From: a virus
Strand: one strand, 5' to 3'
DNA: 40,085 bases
IMG/VR virus record: IMGVR_UViG_3300029319_000139
Coordinates: 1 to 40,085 of that record
Shown here: in pieces, positions 8,413 to 18,830 of the stretch
Layout of the letters: the number at the start of each line of letters is the position of its first letter
Position numbering within the stretch: the first letter of the stretch is position 1
Program-made: the position numbers and the translations under genes
Notes under the pieces: model-generated
The model's database searches: none
Told to the model about the DNA's origin: nothing
The model's input: the letters and a program-made list of their open reading frames with translations, nothing else

Positions 8413-9863
8413 TATCTACCTGCACTAAATGCAGCAACAAGTCTTGCTGTTCCTTCTTTTCTAGCTTGGTCAACTTGGTTTGATTCTATTAGTTCACCAT
8501 ACGTAGAAAGTATGTATTTATTAAGTTCATATTCAAATGCATTACTTACATCCTCAGAACTCATGACTGATTGTATTTCATATTGTTTATCAGGCAAATT
8601 AAATTTCTTTCTTCTTAAAGCATCTTCCTGAGCCATTCTTAATTGATTAGCATTAAGTCTATATGAATCACGAGCTTCTTGGTTTAGTTCTTTTATCTTA
8701 TTGTTTGCCCAATCTTGTATTGCATATACAGATAAATCAGTATTAGGAAGTCCAACAGATGTAATTGCATTTTCTATTTGTTGATTAAGAAGTCCTGGTT
8801 TTGGAATATAAACTATATCAGGTCCTGTAAATATAGGATTTGTATCTGTAAATTTGATACTATCTAAACTATCTAAATAAAAATCTCTTATAAATCCTAA
8901 GAAAACTGCATTGTTTCCACCTGATGCAACCGCAATATCTTCTAAATCATTTGTATCTATTCCAAATTCTGTTTTTGGATTCATATAATAAAATGATTGT
9001 GTAACAGCAGTTTGCGTTGCTTCATCATATCTACCCTCTGCAAAACTATTTGGTTCTAAAAATCCTGCTTGTACTAATGCTATTTGAAAATCAATAACTC
9101 TCTCAGGTGGTAAATTTTCTAAAAATCCAACTTCTAAACCTTGATTATATAATGGTGTAAGATTTTGATTATTTGCTGAATCTCTGTATGTTTCTAAAGC
9201 AAATGGGTCATTCGATAACCCATAATATCCTAAATCACTTCCCTGTGTAAAACCTAATTCGTATTCATAAGCACCTGTCAAAAGTTCTTCATTATTTGCA
9301 ATTTGGTCTATTTCAGCAAAAGCATTCATTAATTTATTTACATTGCCATCTTCTGTATATTGTTTGTAAGCTGCATCTCTAAGCTCTTGTGGAGATGGTT
9401 TTTCTTCTGCTTTTACTCTAGCTCTTGATGTTTCTGCAACTCTTTGAGTAATGTTAGAATATGATACTTGAGATTCTTCAACACTATCTCCAGCAATAAG
9501 ACCAGCAGCTTCTCTTTGTGCATCTATTTCATCAGGAGTTCTTTCTTCTAATGCACCATCTGCAACACCTTGTTTAAAGTTATTTACACCTTCAGCTAAT
9601 CCTTGACCCATAACATAGCCAAAGTATGCTTCTCCTGTCATTCCAAGCATTTCAGGATTACCAAACTCTTCAAATATTTCGTCTGCTAATTCATCTGGTA
9701 AACTATCAAAAAAATCTGCAATCTTCTGACCAAGCAAAGAACCAATAAAAGATTCAGGACTTTGTCCTAAATATGCAGGGTCTACAGAAGTAAATCCAGA
9801 TGCTTTGGTTTCTGACCAAGCTCTTCCTAATCTATAAAAAAGACTTTTTTTCTTTTTATTCAT
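8412..9863 (-). CDS. Probable virion protein with peptidoglycan-binding-like module
   Basis: A 483-residue protein with a basic start (MNKKKKSLFYRLGRAW). Residues ~252-296 carry DFQIALVQAGFLE followed by GRYDEATQTAV. This matches the pattern of the peptidoglycan-binding domain 1 family, in which a helix with Q-x-x-L and a G-x-[FY]-D-x-x-T-x-x-A-V motif pack together. The rest is helical and Gln/Asn/Glu-rich. It overlaps the stop of the giant gene by one base. A cell-wall-binding ejection or tail-tip protein is a reasonable inference. No hydrolase motif was found. Confidence 0.6.
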   Translation of the reverse strand: MNKKKKSLFYRLGRAWSETKASGFTSVDPAYLGQSPESFIGSLLGQKIADFFDSLPDELADEIFEEFGNPEMLGMTGEAYFGYVMGQGLAEGVNNFKQGVADGALEERTPDEIDAQREAAGLIAGDSVEESQVSYSNITQRVAETSRARVKAEEKPSPQELRDAAYKQYTEDGNVNKLMNAFAEIDQIANNEELLTGAYEYELGFTQGSDLGYYGLSNDPFALETYRDSANNQNLTPLYNQGLEVGFLENLPPERVIDFQIALVQAGFLEPNSFAEGRYDEATQTAVTQSFYYMNPKTEFGIDTNDLEDIAVASGGNNAVFLGFIRDFYLDSLDSIKFTDTNPIFTGPDIVYIPKPGLLNQQIENAITSVGLPNTDLSVYAIQDWANNKIKELNQEARDSYRLNANQLRMAQEDALRRKKFNLPDKQYEIQSVMSSEDVSNAFEYELNKYILSTYGELIESNQVDQARKEGTARLVAAFSAGR

Positions 9864-12800
9864 TAATACTCCATAGGTGTAAATACATCAGTAAACTCTT
9901 CCTCTACTTCAAACCTTAGTATATCATCATAAACATAGTAGAAATCTGGAAACTGTGAAAATAGTTCTTGTGCTTTTCTTCTTAATACTTCTCTAAAATA
10001 TGTATATTCTTGTCTTTTAAGAGTTGCTCTAGGTCCATCTCTTCTTTGTATTTGTGCAAGAATACTATCTCTTATCTCTAAATATTGTACTAAACCTTGC
10101 ATTGATGGTAACTCTTTGAGAGCTAATGATTCTCCATTAGGTAGTGTTACTGCTCTTTCGCCTTCTCTTTCAATCATATCAATAAGTTGTAGTCTTTTTG
10201 ATTCAGCATCAATAGCTTTTGCAGTTGTAGATGTTTGTCCATAACCTGGATATTCTTGACGAAGTGCCATTCTATAATCTGTAAGTATTTCGTACTTTCT
10301 TTCAGGAGTTAAATTATTGTGCGCTCCTGATTCAAATAATAATCTTCTTTGATATTCATAAGCTAATCTACCTTGTGCTTGTCTTACAGCTGTAACATAT
10401 TCATCTTCAGATAAATCTACTCTATCTCTATCTGCAAATGAATCAGCCCACGCTACAAAACTAAACTCATCAAGTGGATTATCAGGAAATAAATAATATC
10501 CAACATCTGGATATATCTTTAATATTTCTTCATTATCTCTTGCAAACTTTACACCTTCATCTGTATAACTTCTTTTTTTAATTTCTTTTGATTTAGAAAC
10601 TAACAATGCTGTTGGGTCTAATCCAAACTGATTAACAAATTCTTTTGTAGCAAGAACTTGGTCTCCTCCATATTTTGCAAGTATTCTGTAATATGCATCT
10701 GTAAGTATTGACATTCCATAAAAATGATGTTTAGGGTCATCGCCTTTTGTTTGTAAAGGGTCTACGAATAATTGTCCTCCTGGTGCAACTTCAATATCAT
10801 ATCTAATAACTGCACCTGTAGGAGCAGCAAACTGTATAAAAGTTCTTGCTGCAGTCAAAAACATAGCTGTCTTTTTAGCTTCTTCTAACATTCTTGCTTG
10901 TTTAGCTGGTGTAGAATCATCATATAATCCTGTAGTAACAAACATCTTAATTACATCTTTGTAAGTATTTGCAAATCCTCTTTGCATATCAGGGTCTGAT
11001 GCACCCATTGACATTGCTTTTTTTGCCCAAGAAGGTATAAGTGCATTTGCATATGTAGCTGGACTTAATGCACTTTTTGTTTCTCTTCCATATGGAAAGA
11101 ATACTTTGTCTATTAATTCTGTTTCAGGTAATATCTTTGATGCAGGTATACCAACTAAAGGTCCAAGACCAGGAGCAGGATTACCTACAATCATATTCAA
11201 AGAAGATACATAACCTTTTAGATTTATTTTTGCATCTGGAGCAGCAAGTTCTTCTCCTGTTACAGGGTTTTTGATTGTCCTTGAATCTCTATTACCCTCA
11301 AACATCCAATTTGTTAAAAACTCAGAACCAGGAAAGAAAAACATTTCTTCTCCTGTCATAGCATCTGTATGAAAGAATCCTTCGTCATCATTATTTAAAT
11401 CAGCTTTTCTTGCACCATCAATACCCCTTGTAATTTTTCTTGTTGCAAGGAATTTTTTTTGATTTAATAATCTTGACCAAGTACCCATTATTTCTATATA
11501 TACTTCTGCGAATGGAAATGCTAAACGTAACATATCAGAAACAACGTGTCTTCTGTTTAAGTCATAAAGAAGTGATTGTGTTTCTGCTAATGCATATGCT
11601 TTTGCTGTATCATCTAAAGCATCTAAGTCAGCTAACCTAAGAAGTTTACCTTCATCTGCTGATACCTTACCTGTTGTATCAAGTGATTTTATAAATTTCT
11701 TTGGTAAGTTAGAAGCCTTTGCTTGTTGTTTAATCTGTTGTCTAAGTCCATCATCAAAATAAGCAATGTTAGTTTCTATAAACCTCCAATAGAATTGTCT
11801 AAATGCAGGAGAACGTGAAAGTCTATTTGTAGGTGCTGACATAACAATACTAAATAATCTTTCTACAGCAGCATCATAAGAACTAACTCTATCTGCATCC
11901 ATATCAAAAACAGATTTTTTCATAACATGTGCTTGTGTATAAGGGTCTTTTTTAGCAAGCCATTTTGTATATGCTTTTTTATTTGCAATACTAGCTTTTC
12001 TTCCTATGGCAACAGTTTTACCATCAATATCTACAAGTATTGCTTTATCATCTATAGCATTTCTACCTCTAGATATATGCTCTAATAATTCTGCATCTCC
12101 AGTTTCAATAAGTTCAAATTCTATTTCTGATTGTGGAGACTTTCTGACTCTTGTCATACCTTCCATATCTTCAAAAACTACACGTGTACCATCTGGTTTT
12201 ACTTCTGTAACTCTATACTTTCCACCTGTTTTATAATGAACTCTAGCTGCTACGGAGTCAATATAATCATCAGCCCATTTTCTATCATTTAATATTTTTA
12301 TTTTTTGATATTTTCCTGCCTCATCAGAACCATAAGCTAGAGCTGTTCTCCAACTACTTAAGTCTCCATCTTCATTCCAAAATCTATCTTTTATATTTTG
12401 TAGCCCAGATTTTATATCATCAACACTTCCTTTGAGTGTTGCTATTTCTGCAGCAATAGGGTCATCTACTAATTGAAATATTTCTGAAGTTGCAGCTCCG
12501 TGATATCCCTCTTTACCTTTTTCAACTCTTTTAAAAGCAAAAGTTCTTTTTAGTTTATCTCCATCTAAAATACCATTATGTGACATAGACATACTTGATT
12601 TGTGATAAATACTATCACCTAACAATTCATTATCTCGTATGCTAAACATACCTCTTTGAATTGTTCTATCTATATCAAGGTCTTCATATCCTCTTACTCT
12701 TCTTAAAACAGATTGTCTATCTTTACCTAATATCCAAGCAAATGCTGACAATGGGTGTGTAAATACATTATCTAAATCTGCAGCCCACATTCTAATTTGT

Positions 12801-15800
12801 TCTTCACCAACAACTCTGGCTGTCCATGCTCCTCTAATAAGTATGAATGGTTTCCAAGCTCTATTCATATAGTTATCTCCTAGCTTAGATAACCAACCTT
12901 GAACTAATGCATTAGCATCTGTGTCATCTGCAGATAAATCGAATCTTTTTCTTGCAGTTTTAACAGTCATCTTCAACCAATCTGTTATACCTTTTTGGTC
13001 ATTTGTTTGCAATTCAAATAATTCAGCAACTGGTTTTGCTAACATTTCTTCAAATTCAGAAACTTCAAACTCTCTTCCATCTTCTAAGTCAACAGTTTTT
13101 CTTGCAGAAGTTACTCTTGGTCTTTTAGAACTAGGAATTATTCTTGTCCAAAACTCTCTTGCTGGTGAAAACACTCTTAAAAATAATCTTGCATCTGGTA
13201 AAGGTAATGAACCTGATGCTAAATACTCTGAAATTAAATGTGCCGTAGGTCTTCCAACAACTGATTCTAATTCACCAAAATTAGCACGTTTCATTAAAGT
13301 ATTTGTAGCTGTTGTCAATACATCATCTTCTGTTGTTATGTCAGAAAAATAATTAAGTATTTGGTTTGGAGATACTTTTGCATTTTTAAATACTTTAAAT
13401 CCTGCTTTAGTATCAAAAGCATCTTGTGTTTTTGTAAATAAAGTTTTTAGTACAGGAGTTATTTTTGATGCATCTCCTGTTCTAGGTCCAATAATATTTA
13501 CAGTTGGATATTTTTTAATTAATTCATGTATTTCTTGAACAAATTTATTATCTATTTTTTGTGCGGTATCAACTATTACTAATGGTCTGTTACCTTGATA
13601 TACACCTTGCTCAGGTATTTTAGCTTGTGACCACTTACCTTTTCTTGCATAGTTTATTGCACCAGTAGTTCCTTTACCTGCTGGATTAGTAACAGAATCT
13701 ATTATTGCAATAGTAATATCTGCATCATCAATATTCTTTTGACTTCTTGCAACAAAATATTTATTAGCTGGCATCTTGTCATTTATATTTTCAGAAGTTA
13801 ATCTATTTCTTTCTCGTTGTAATGCCTCTAATTTTTTTACAGCAGAGTCATCATTTATGTCATTAAGACGTGCTTGTAATTGTGTTTCGTGTTTTGCAAG
13901 AGCTTGTTTTTCAGTATTAATTCTTTTTTGTAAGTTTTTATATGCTCTTTGATAACCAGGCATATCAAAACTATCATATTGCAATATTTTATTTGGACCT
14001 TCTTCTACTAAGTTTGTTGCATATCTAAGTATTGCTGCTTTAGATTCTAGCTCTAATCTTGCACCAATAGATAATTCAGGAGCATCTCCATTTTTTATTC
14101 TTACATCATCGGCATCTAATGCTTTTCTTGCAATATAACCAGCTTGTAATTTATTTTGTATTTTTAAATCATCTCTTACTGGAGATAACTCTAATTCTTT
14201 ATATGCTTTTTCTAACCCTTTTATTCTTGCTTTGTCTTCAGCAACTCTTTGTTTTAATCTATTGTATGTTGTAGTTAAAGCTCCAACTCTTTTATTTTTA
14301 AATACTGCTTCACTTTCAGTTCTTTTTATTGTTTCATCAATAAATCCAACTTGTCTTGCTGCATCATCTGTTAATCCATAATCTATTAGTTCTGCTTCGT
14401 GAAGCCCATAACTACCTGTTTTAGTTTGTGCAGAGTCTCCAAAACCAGGAGTTCCTGTACCTCCTGTTTCTATATCAAGTTCTTTTGCAACCCTTAATGC
14501 TTGTATTTCTGTACCTCTACCACCATTTGATATAACTTTTGCAGGTAAGATTTCTGCCTCTGCTAAATCTGTTGGTACTCTTTGTGCTGAATCAACTTTA
14601 GATAAAAAGTCATCTTTTATATCTTGTATAGTTCTTAATCTTCCAGACTTTTTAAAATTAGAGTTACTTATTATTTCATCAATAATATCTAAGGTTTGTT
14701 CCATGTTAAAAGAAACATTATCTAAATTATTTCTACCTTTATCTAATATGTCAATTTTTTGTAAGTTCCACGCTTCTTCGCCATATGCACTATAAAAATA
14801 TTTATTAGCTTCATCTACACTAGCGACTAATTTACCAACTTGATTTACCACACCTCTTGGAATATTTACAGCTTCGAATTTATCCATGATGTGTCTAAGA
14901 ACACCACCTTCACCTCCGTATATATCTAACATCATATTTAATTTTTGGAGTGATGCAGGACCTCCTTCAAGAGCTTGTATTACTTCGTCATCCATAGCGT
15001 CAACTATTCTATCTAATGCTTTTGTTGCAATATCATCATCAACTTTTGCAAACTTCATAAAATCTTTTAGTTCAAAAAATGTTCTATTTAAATCATCTGT
15101 TTGTATTCTTGGTGCAGGAAAAACATTAAACAATCTTTCAAAAACACTATTTTTGCTGTTTAATTTCATTGCAGTTCTGAATCCAACTGCTGATGCTTTA
15201 TCACCATATACAAATTTTGCTGCAGCTTTTGACAATGAACCATTAAATACTAATGATGTAGGGTCAAGTCTTTTCATAGCATCTGCAGTAGGGTCTTCAG
15301 CAGCATTAACAAGAATATTTTTTATTGCTTGTTTGTCTTTAGTATCTCTTAATCTCCTATAAAGTTTTGCTCCACCTGCTGTTCTTGCTATTGTTTTATC
15401 TGAAAGTGATTTACCTTGTCCACCTAATAATATTTGTACTTCATCGTATGTATCCGCTTGAGCAAACAAATCTGCAATATCATCACCAGCTTTTGTTTCA
15501 AAATAAAACTCTCTAGCTTTTGGTATCTTAACTGTTTTTCTAACAACACCATCAATAAGTCCACTTGCTTTTTTAGTTTCGGTAAGATTAAAAGATTTTT
15601 TCATTGCACCAGCTTTTGCTAATGCACCACCAGCATAAGTTGAAGGGTCAGTAAGTACTGTATAAACTCCATCAATAATTCCTGATAATAAATTAAATGA
15701 TTTTGTTCCTGGTTCAAATACTTCAACAGCAGCTACACGACCAGGAGATAATTTAACAGTACCTTTTCTACCTCTATAAGTACCTGCATGACCTTCTCTT

Positions 15801-16492
15801 GTATTCATTTCTAATTGTGTAATTGGTTTACCATAATATTCTTGTATGATTTGTTTTACTTCATCAGGATTTGCACCTCTACCAACTAACTCTTTATATA
15901 CTTCTGTATTCTCTGCAACTGTTGAATTACCAAAATATCCTTCACCTAAGTTTACTTTTCTTCCTTGACGTAATTCTTGAAAGGCTCTAGTAGCAACTGT
16001 AGGTCCTTGGTCTTTTAAAGATTGTACAAACTCATTTCTACCATTAGGGTCAAGTAATGGTACTAATGTGCCTATACCTGTAAAAGCAAGTAATGGATTC
16101 ATTTTTCTTGCAGCGTAATATTTCATACCTGCTTGTCCATATTTTTTAACAAACTGTGATGCAGACTCCATTCCAACTACTGCACCTCTAATAGCACCTC
16201 TTCCTGCAGCTTTTACACCCTCCCACCATGATGTTTCTTTTTCTAGAAATCTTTCTACAATACTTGTAAATTCTGGTGAGTCTTTTGTTAATCCCATTAA
16301 TGCACCTGCAACTTGTACATCTTTTGGTAAGAAACCATAAGTCTTAGATATCTCAGACATGTTATAAGGTATTGATGGATTGTTAGCAAAGAAATTATCT
16401 ATCTGTTGTGCTTGTCCTAGTAATTCTTCTTTGTATATATCATCCTGGTCTTCTTGCCAGGGAGCTACCCAGTTCCACCTGAAAGCGGTCAT
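9863..16492 (-). CDS. Giant internal virion protein with interrupted SLOG-like domain
   Basis: At 2209 residues this is by far the largest gene in the window. Residues ~85-150 include Gly/Ala-rich amphipathic or hydrophobic helices (AAGRGAIRGAVVGMESA). Residues ~651-700 (VISNGGRGTEIQALRVAK, then a GGTGTPGF loop) and ~911-1010 (ARSQKNIDDADITIAIID, then RPLVIVD and VNIIGPR) match the two halves of a SLOG/putative molybdenum-carrier Rossmann domain, split by a ~200-residue charged helical insert. The C-terminal ~800 residues include LRLAFPFAEVYIEIMGTW, a type of segment I associate with giant phage inner-virion proteins. It lies between portal and capsid in a chain of overlapping genes. A DNA-ejection or internal-core role is inferred. 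No RNA polymerase motif of the N4 type was found. Confidence 0.75.
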   Translation of the reverse strand: MTAFRWNWVAPWQEDQDDIYKEELLGQAQQIDNFFANNPSIPYNMSEISKTYGFLPKDVQVAGALMGLTKDSPEFTSIVERFLEKETSWWEGVKAAGRGAIRGAVVGMESASQFVKKYGQAGMKYYAARKMNPLLAFTGIGTLVPLLDPNGRNEFVQSLKDQGPTVATRAFQELRQGRKVNLGEGYFGNSTVAENTEVYKELVGRGANPDEVKQIIQEYYGKPITQLEMNTREGHAGTYRGRKGTVKLSPGRVAAVEVFEPGTKSFNLLSGIIDGVYTVLTDPSTYAGGALAKAGAMKKSFNLTETKKASGLIDGVVRKTVKIPKAREFYFETKAGDDIADLFAQADTYDEVQILLGGQGKSLSDKTIARTAGGAKLYRRLRDTKDKQAIKNILVNAAEDPTADAMKRLDPTSLVFNGSLSKAAAKFVYGDKASAVGFRTAMKLNSKNSVFERLFNVFPAPRIQTDDLNRTFFELKDFMKFAKVDDDIATKALDRIVDAMDDEVIQALEGGPASLQKLNMMLDIYGGEGGVLRHIMDKFEAVNIPRGVVNQVGKLVASVDEANKYFYSAYGEEAWNLQKIDILDKGRNNLDNVSFNMEQTLDIIDEIISNSNFKKSGRLRTIQDIKDDFLSKVDSAQRVPTDLAEAEILPAKVISNGGRGTEIQALRVAKELDIETGGTGTPGFGDSAQTKTGSYGLHEAELIDYGLTDDAARQVGFIDETIKRTESEAVFKNKRVGALTTTYNRLKQRVAEDKARIKGLEKAYKELELSPVRDDLKIQNKLQAGYIARKALDADDVRIKNGDAPELSIGARLELESKAAILRYATNLVEEGPNKILQYDSFDMPGYQRAYKNLQKRINTEKQALAKHETQLQARLNDINDDSAVKKLEALQRERNRLTSENINDKMPANKYFVARSQKNIDDADITIAIIDSVTNPAGKGTTGAINYARKGKWSQAKIPEQGVYQGNRPLVIVDTAQKIDNKFVQEIHELIKKYPTVNIIGPRTGDASKITPVLKTLFTKTQDAFDTKAGFKVFKNAKVSPNQILNYFSDITTEDDVLTTATNTLMKRANFGELESVVGRPTAHLISEYLASGSLPLPDARLFLRVFSPAREFWTRIIPSSKRPRVTSARKTVDLEDGREFEVSEFEEMLAKPVAELFELQTNDQKGITDWLKMTVKTARKRFDLSADDTDANALVQGWLSKLGDNYMNRAWKPFILIRGAWTARVVGEEQIRMWAADLDNVFTHPLSAFAWILGKDRQSVLRRVRGYEDLDIDRTIQRGMFSIRDNELLGDSIYHKSSMSMSHNGILDGDKLKRTFAFKRVEKGKEGYHGAATSEIFQLVDDPIAAEIATLKGSVDDIKSGLQNIKDRFWNEDGDLSSWRTALAYGSDEAGKYQKIKILNDRKWADDYIDSVAARVHYKTGGKYRVTEVKPDGTRVVFEDMEGMTRVRKSPQSEIEFELIETGDAELLEHISRGRNAIDDKAILVDIDGKTVAIGRKASIANKKAYTKWLAKKDPYTQAHVMKKSVFDMDADRVSSYDAAVERLFSIVMSAPTNRLSRSPAFRQFYWRFIETNIAYFDDGLRQQIKQQAKASNLPKKFIKSLDTTGKVSADEGKLLRLADLDALDDTAKAYALAETQSLLYDLNRRHVVSDMLRLAFPFAEVYIEIMGTWSRLLNQKKFLATRKITRGIDGARKADLNNDDEGFFHTDAMTGEEMFFFPGSEFLTNWMFEGNRDSRTIKNPVTGEELAAPDAKINLKGYVSSLNMIVGNPAPGLGPLVGIPASKILPETELIDKVFFPYGRETKSALSPATYANALIPSWAKKAMSMGASDPDMQRGFANTYKDVIKMFVTTGLYDDSTPAKQARMLEEAKKTAMFLTAARTFIQFAAPTGAVIRYDIEVAPGGQLFVDPLQTKGDDPKHHFYGMSILTDAYYRILAKYGGDQVLATKEFVNQFGLDPTALLVSKSKEIKKRSYTDEGVKFARDNEEILKIYPDVGYYLFPDNPLDEFSFVAWADSFADRDRVDLSEDEYVTAVRQAQGRLAYEYQRRLLFESGAHNNLTPERKYEILTDYRMALRQEYPGYGQTSTTAKAIDAESKRLQLIDMIEREGERAVTLPNGESLALKELPSMQGLVQYLEIRDSILAQIQRRDGPRATLKRQEYTYFREVLRRKAQELFSQFPDFYYVYDDILRFEVEEEFTDVFTPMEY

Positions 16493-16857
16493 ATCTGAAA
16501 TCGTTCAGATTCAGATTGTGCTGTCCCATCATTCATTAATGCTATTATTTCTTTACTCTGTAACACATTTGCCATTCTTCTTAATACCATGTCCGCATCA
16601 TAAATAGGTTGCCCTGAAGCTGCCTTATATTGACTTGTTGATACATCTTCACCAGGTAAGTTTGTAGGAGTATCAAAAATAGATTTACCTGGTTGCATAA
16701 ATTTTCTAACTCTATTCATTCTTGGATTGCCTTGTGTTTCTTGTACTTCATCAACAAACATTTCAGCAGAGTTTTGTAGAGCATTTAACTCTTCTCCTTG
16801 TCCATAACTTTCTGATTCAAATTGTGCTTTATTTGTTGTAGGATTAAATCTGGTCAT
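16489..16857 (-). CDS. Small virion-operon protein, 122 aa
   Basis: A 122-residue, polar, Gln/Asn/Glu-rich protein lying between portal and the giant protein, overlapping the giant gene by four bases. The middle contains RMNRVRKFMQPGKSIFD. No membrane segment or known family was seen. It could be a head-completion or ejection-associated protein, but only its place suggests so. Confidence 0.55.
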   Translation of the reverse strand: MTRFNPTTNKAQFESESYGQGEELNALQNSAEMFVDEVQETQGNPRMNRVRKFMQPGKSIFDTPTNLPGEDVSTSQYKAASGQPIYDADMVLRRMANVLQSKEIIALMNDGTAQSESERFQI

Positions 16858-17083
16858 TTAAATCTCCATAATCAAAATCTTCTGGTACAACTAACAAATC
16901 TATTCTTCCTAAACTTGGAATAAAAGCTATTGTTATTGCATCAATAATGTAACTTGGTTTTTGTTGTTGACTAAAAAGTCCTTCATTAAAAGCATCAGAA
17001 TACATTTCCCACATAGGTTGTTCATCTGCTGTATAGTTGTTTGCAATTATTTGTGCAAACTCAAAGTTTTCTGATTTATCCAA
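16844..17083 (-). CDS. Small acidic protein after portal, 79 aa
   Basis: A 79-residue acidic protein overlapping the portal gene by 8 bases and the following gene by 14. It has a helical N-terminal half with aromatic residues (QPMWEMYSDAF) and a short beta-like C-terminus (RIDLLVVPEDFD). No family recognised. A portal-associated minor head protein is possible. Confidence 0.5.
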   Translation of the reverse strand: MDKSENFEFAQIIANNYTADEQPMWEMYSDAFNEGLFSQQQKPSYIIDAITIAFIPSLGRIDLLVVPEDFDYGDLNDQI

Positions 17084-18830
17084 CTGCTCCTCCTAACAAT
17101 GCTGCAAGATTTGGTGGTCCTTGTTGTTGAACTTGTTGTGCTTGTTGTAACACAGCTTGTTCTTGTGGACTAGGTTCTTCACCACTAGCTGTAAAATATT
17201 TTTCTAAAATGTCTCCAATATCTTTTGGATTGTTATAGATTTCAACTACAGCCATCATTGCACCTTTATCTCCTTGTTGTGATTGTTGTAACAACATAGA
17301 AAATAATATTTCTTCAGTTTTTTGTTTAGTAATTCTTTCGTTTATTTGACTAAGATTTTCTAAACCATCCATTTCCTGTTGCATAGTTTCTTTGTCTATA
17401 ATACCTGCCTGTAACAATTGCAATCCAGTAATAATTTTATTAGGTGCATCGAATGAAGCCATTGCACCATACTTTCTTTTTGTAACATAATTTTTATCAA
17501 TATCAGTTGCAGGTGTGTAACTTTCTGAAAAAGATGCACCTTTGTACGTACCACTTATAGGTTTTCTTTTTTTACTAAATAAAGTTTCATCTAACTCTAA
17601 TCTTTTTGAATCTACCTCTTGTAATGCATTTTCAAGTATTGTGTGGTATTCAGATACCATTGCTCCAACGCCTGCTTCAAGTTCCTCTAGTCCTCGACCT
17701 GTAACAAAAGAATTTGGTGATATTGCATCATCCTGTACAGGATAACCTGCGACAACTCTTAACTGTCTTTCTAATCTACCAACAGACTCAAATAATTGAT
17801 ATGGTAAATTATTGACAGGTTTAACAACTTGTGAACCAGGAGATAAATAATTTATAGAGTTTCTACCTTTTCTATATTGTCCTGACTCAAGTTCTCCAAT
17901 AATGTTTGTTTCTGTAAATACTGCATCTTCCATAGCTATTACAGATAAAATATTTATTTTTGCCATAGATGCCATAAGTCCTATGACTTGGTCAAATTGA
18001 CCTTGTAATTTATCAAAACTAAATCTTTTTGCAATAACAAATGCAGGACCTGATTTTAATGGATTAGGAACAAAGTCTACAATTTTTTTAGATGCAGGGT
18101 GAAGAATATAAGTTCCTTCAGCATTCATGTATTCTACAATTACTTCTCCACTTTCATTTGTATTTTCCCAACTACCATCATTTGTATATTGATTGTAAGA
18201 AATGTTATAGAACTGTTCTTGTGTTTCTTTATTGTCAGCTTCAAAATATGCTTTAAGTTCTGGATACATAGATATAAGATTTTTTACAGGAACTTTTTGT
18301 ATTATGGCAAGTTCTTGTGGTTCTTGCATGTTTCCATAATATCCAGGAAAACAATCATAAGGATTGCGTAATTCTGCACAAGGATACATATTTCCATTTG
18401 CATCTGGTTTTGATGTAATTACCCAAACTGCAAATCCATATCCTGGTAGCCATCTAGCTACTTGTGGAAGTTGTAAATCTAATCTTTGCATTTTGTCAAA
18501 TGCAGTAACAATTCTTTCTAATTTATCTTTTTTACTTTTATTTCTTTGACTATCTCTAGCATTTGTAATATGCACATCTAATGTTGGAACTTTGCCAATT
18601 TTTTGTGCAAGTCTATCTAAAGCAGATAGTAAAAGGTTTGGTGCTGGTAAAGTATAAGAATCCATACTATCCATACCTGCACCTAGTAAATCTCTTATAC
18701 CATGCTCACCACCATTTAAAATATTTCTAAATCTACTTCTATCTAAAAGAGAGTCGTCATGCATCTTTTTAAGATAAACTGCTCTGTCTATAATCTGGTC
18801 AGGTGTCACATTAACTCCATGGTATGTCAT
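17076..18830 (-). CDS. Portal protein
   Basis: The 584-residue product has the length and build of a dodecameric portal. The N-terminal helical region is followed by wing and stem-like segments, including a long helix-rich section with GRGLEELEAGVGAMVSEYH (residues ~380-400). There is a GYPVQDDAISPNSF stretch typical of portal tunnel-loop surroundings and a Gln/Pro-rich flexible tail (QQAQQVQQQGPP). It follows the large terminase gene with a 20-base overlap, the standard order in tailed phages. The portal is the head vertex through which DNA is pumped in and ejected. Confidence 0.85.
   Translation of the reverse strand: MTYHGVNVTPDQIIDRAVYLKKMHDDSLLDRSRFRNILNGGEHGIRDLLGAGMDSMDSYTLPAPNLLLSALDRLAQKIGKVPTLDVHITNARDSQRNKSKKDKLERIVTAFDKMQRLDLQLPQVARWLPGYGFAVWVITSKPDANGNMYPCAELRNPYDCFPGYYGNMQEPQELAIIQKVPVKNLISMYPELKAYFEADNKETQEQFYNISYNQYTNDGSWENTNESGEVIVEYMNAEGTYILHPASKKIVDFVPNPLKSGPAFVIAKRFSFDKLQGQFDQVIGLMASMAKINILSVIAMEDAVFTETNIIGELESGQYRKGRNSINYLSPGSQVVKPVNNLPYQLFESVGRLERQLRVVAGYPVQDDAISPNSFVTGRGLEELEAGVGAMVSEYHTILENALQEVDSKRLELDETLFSKKRKPISGTYKGASFSESYTPATDIDKNYVTKRKYGAMASFDAPNKIITGLQLLQAGIIDKETMQQEMDGLENLSQINERITKQKTEEILFSMLLQQSQQGDKGAMMAVVEIYNNPKDIGDILEKYFTASGEEPSPQEQAVLQQAQQVQQQGPPNLAALLGGAVG

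Noticed and set aside
9863-16492. N4-type virion RNA polymerase
   Set aside because: Size and position invite the comparison, but no T7/N4 polymerase motifs were found on reading the protein.
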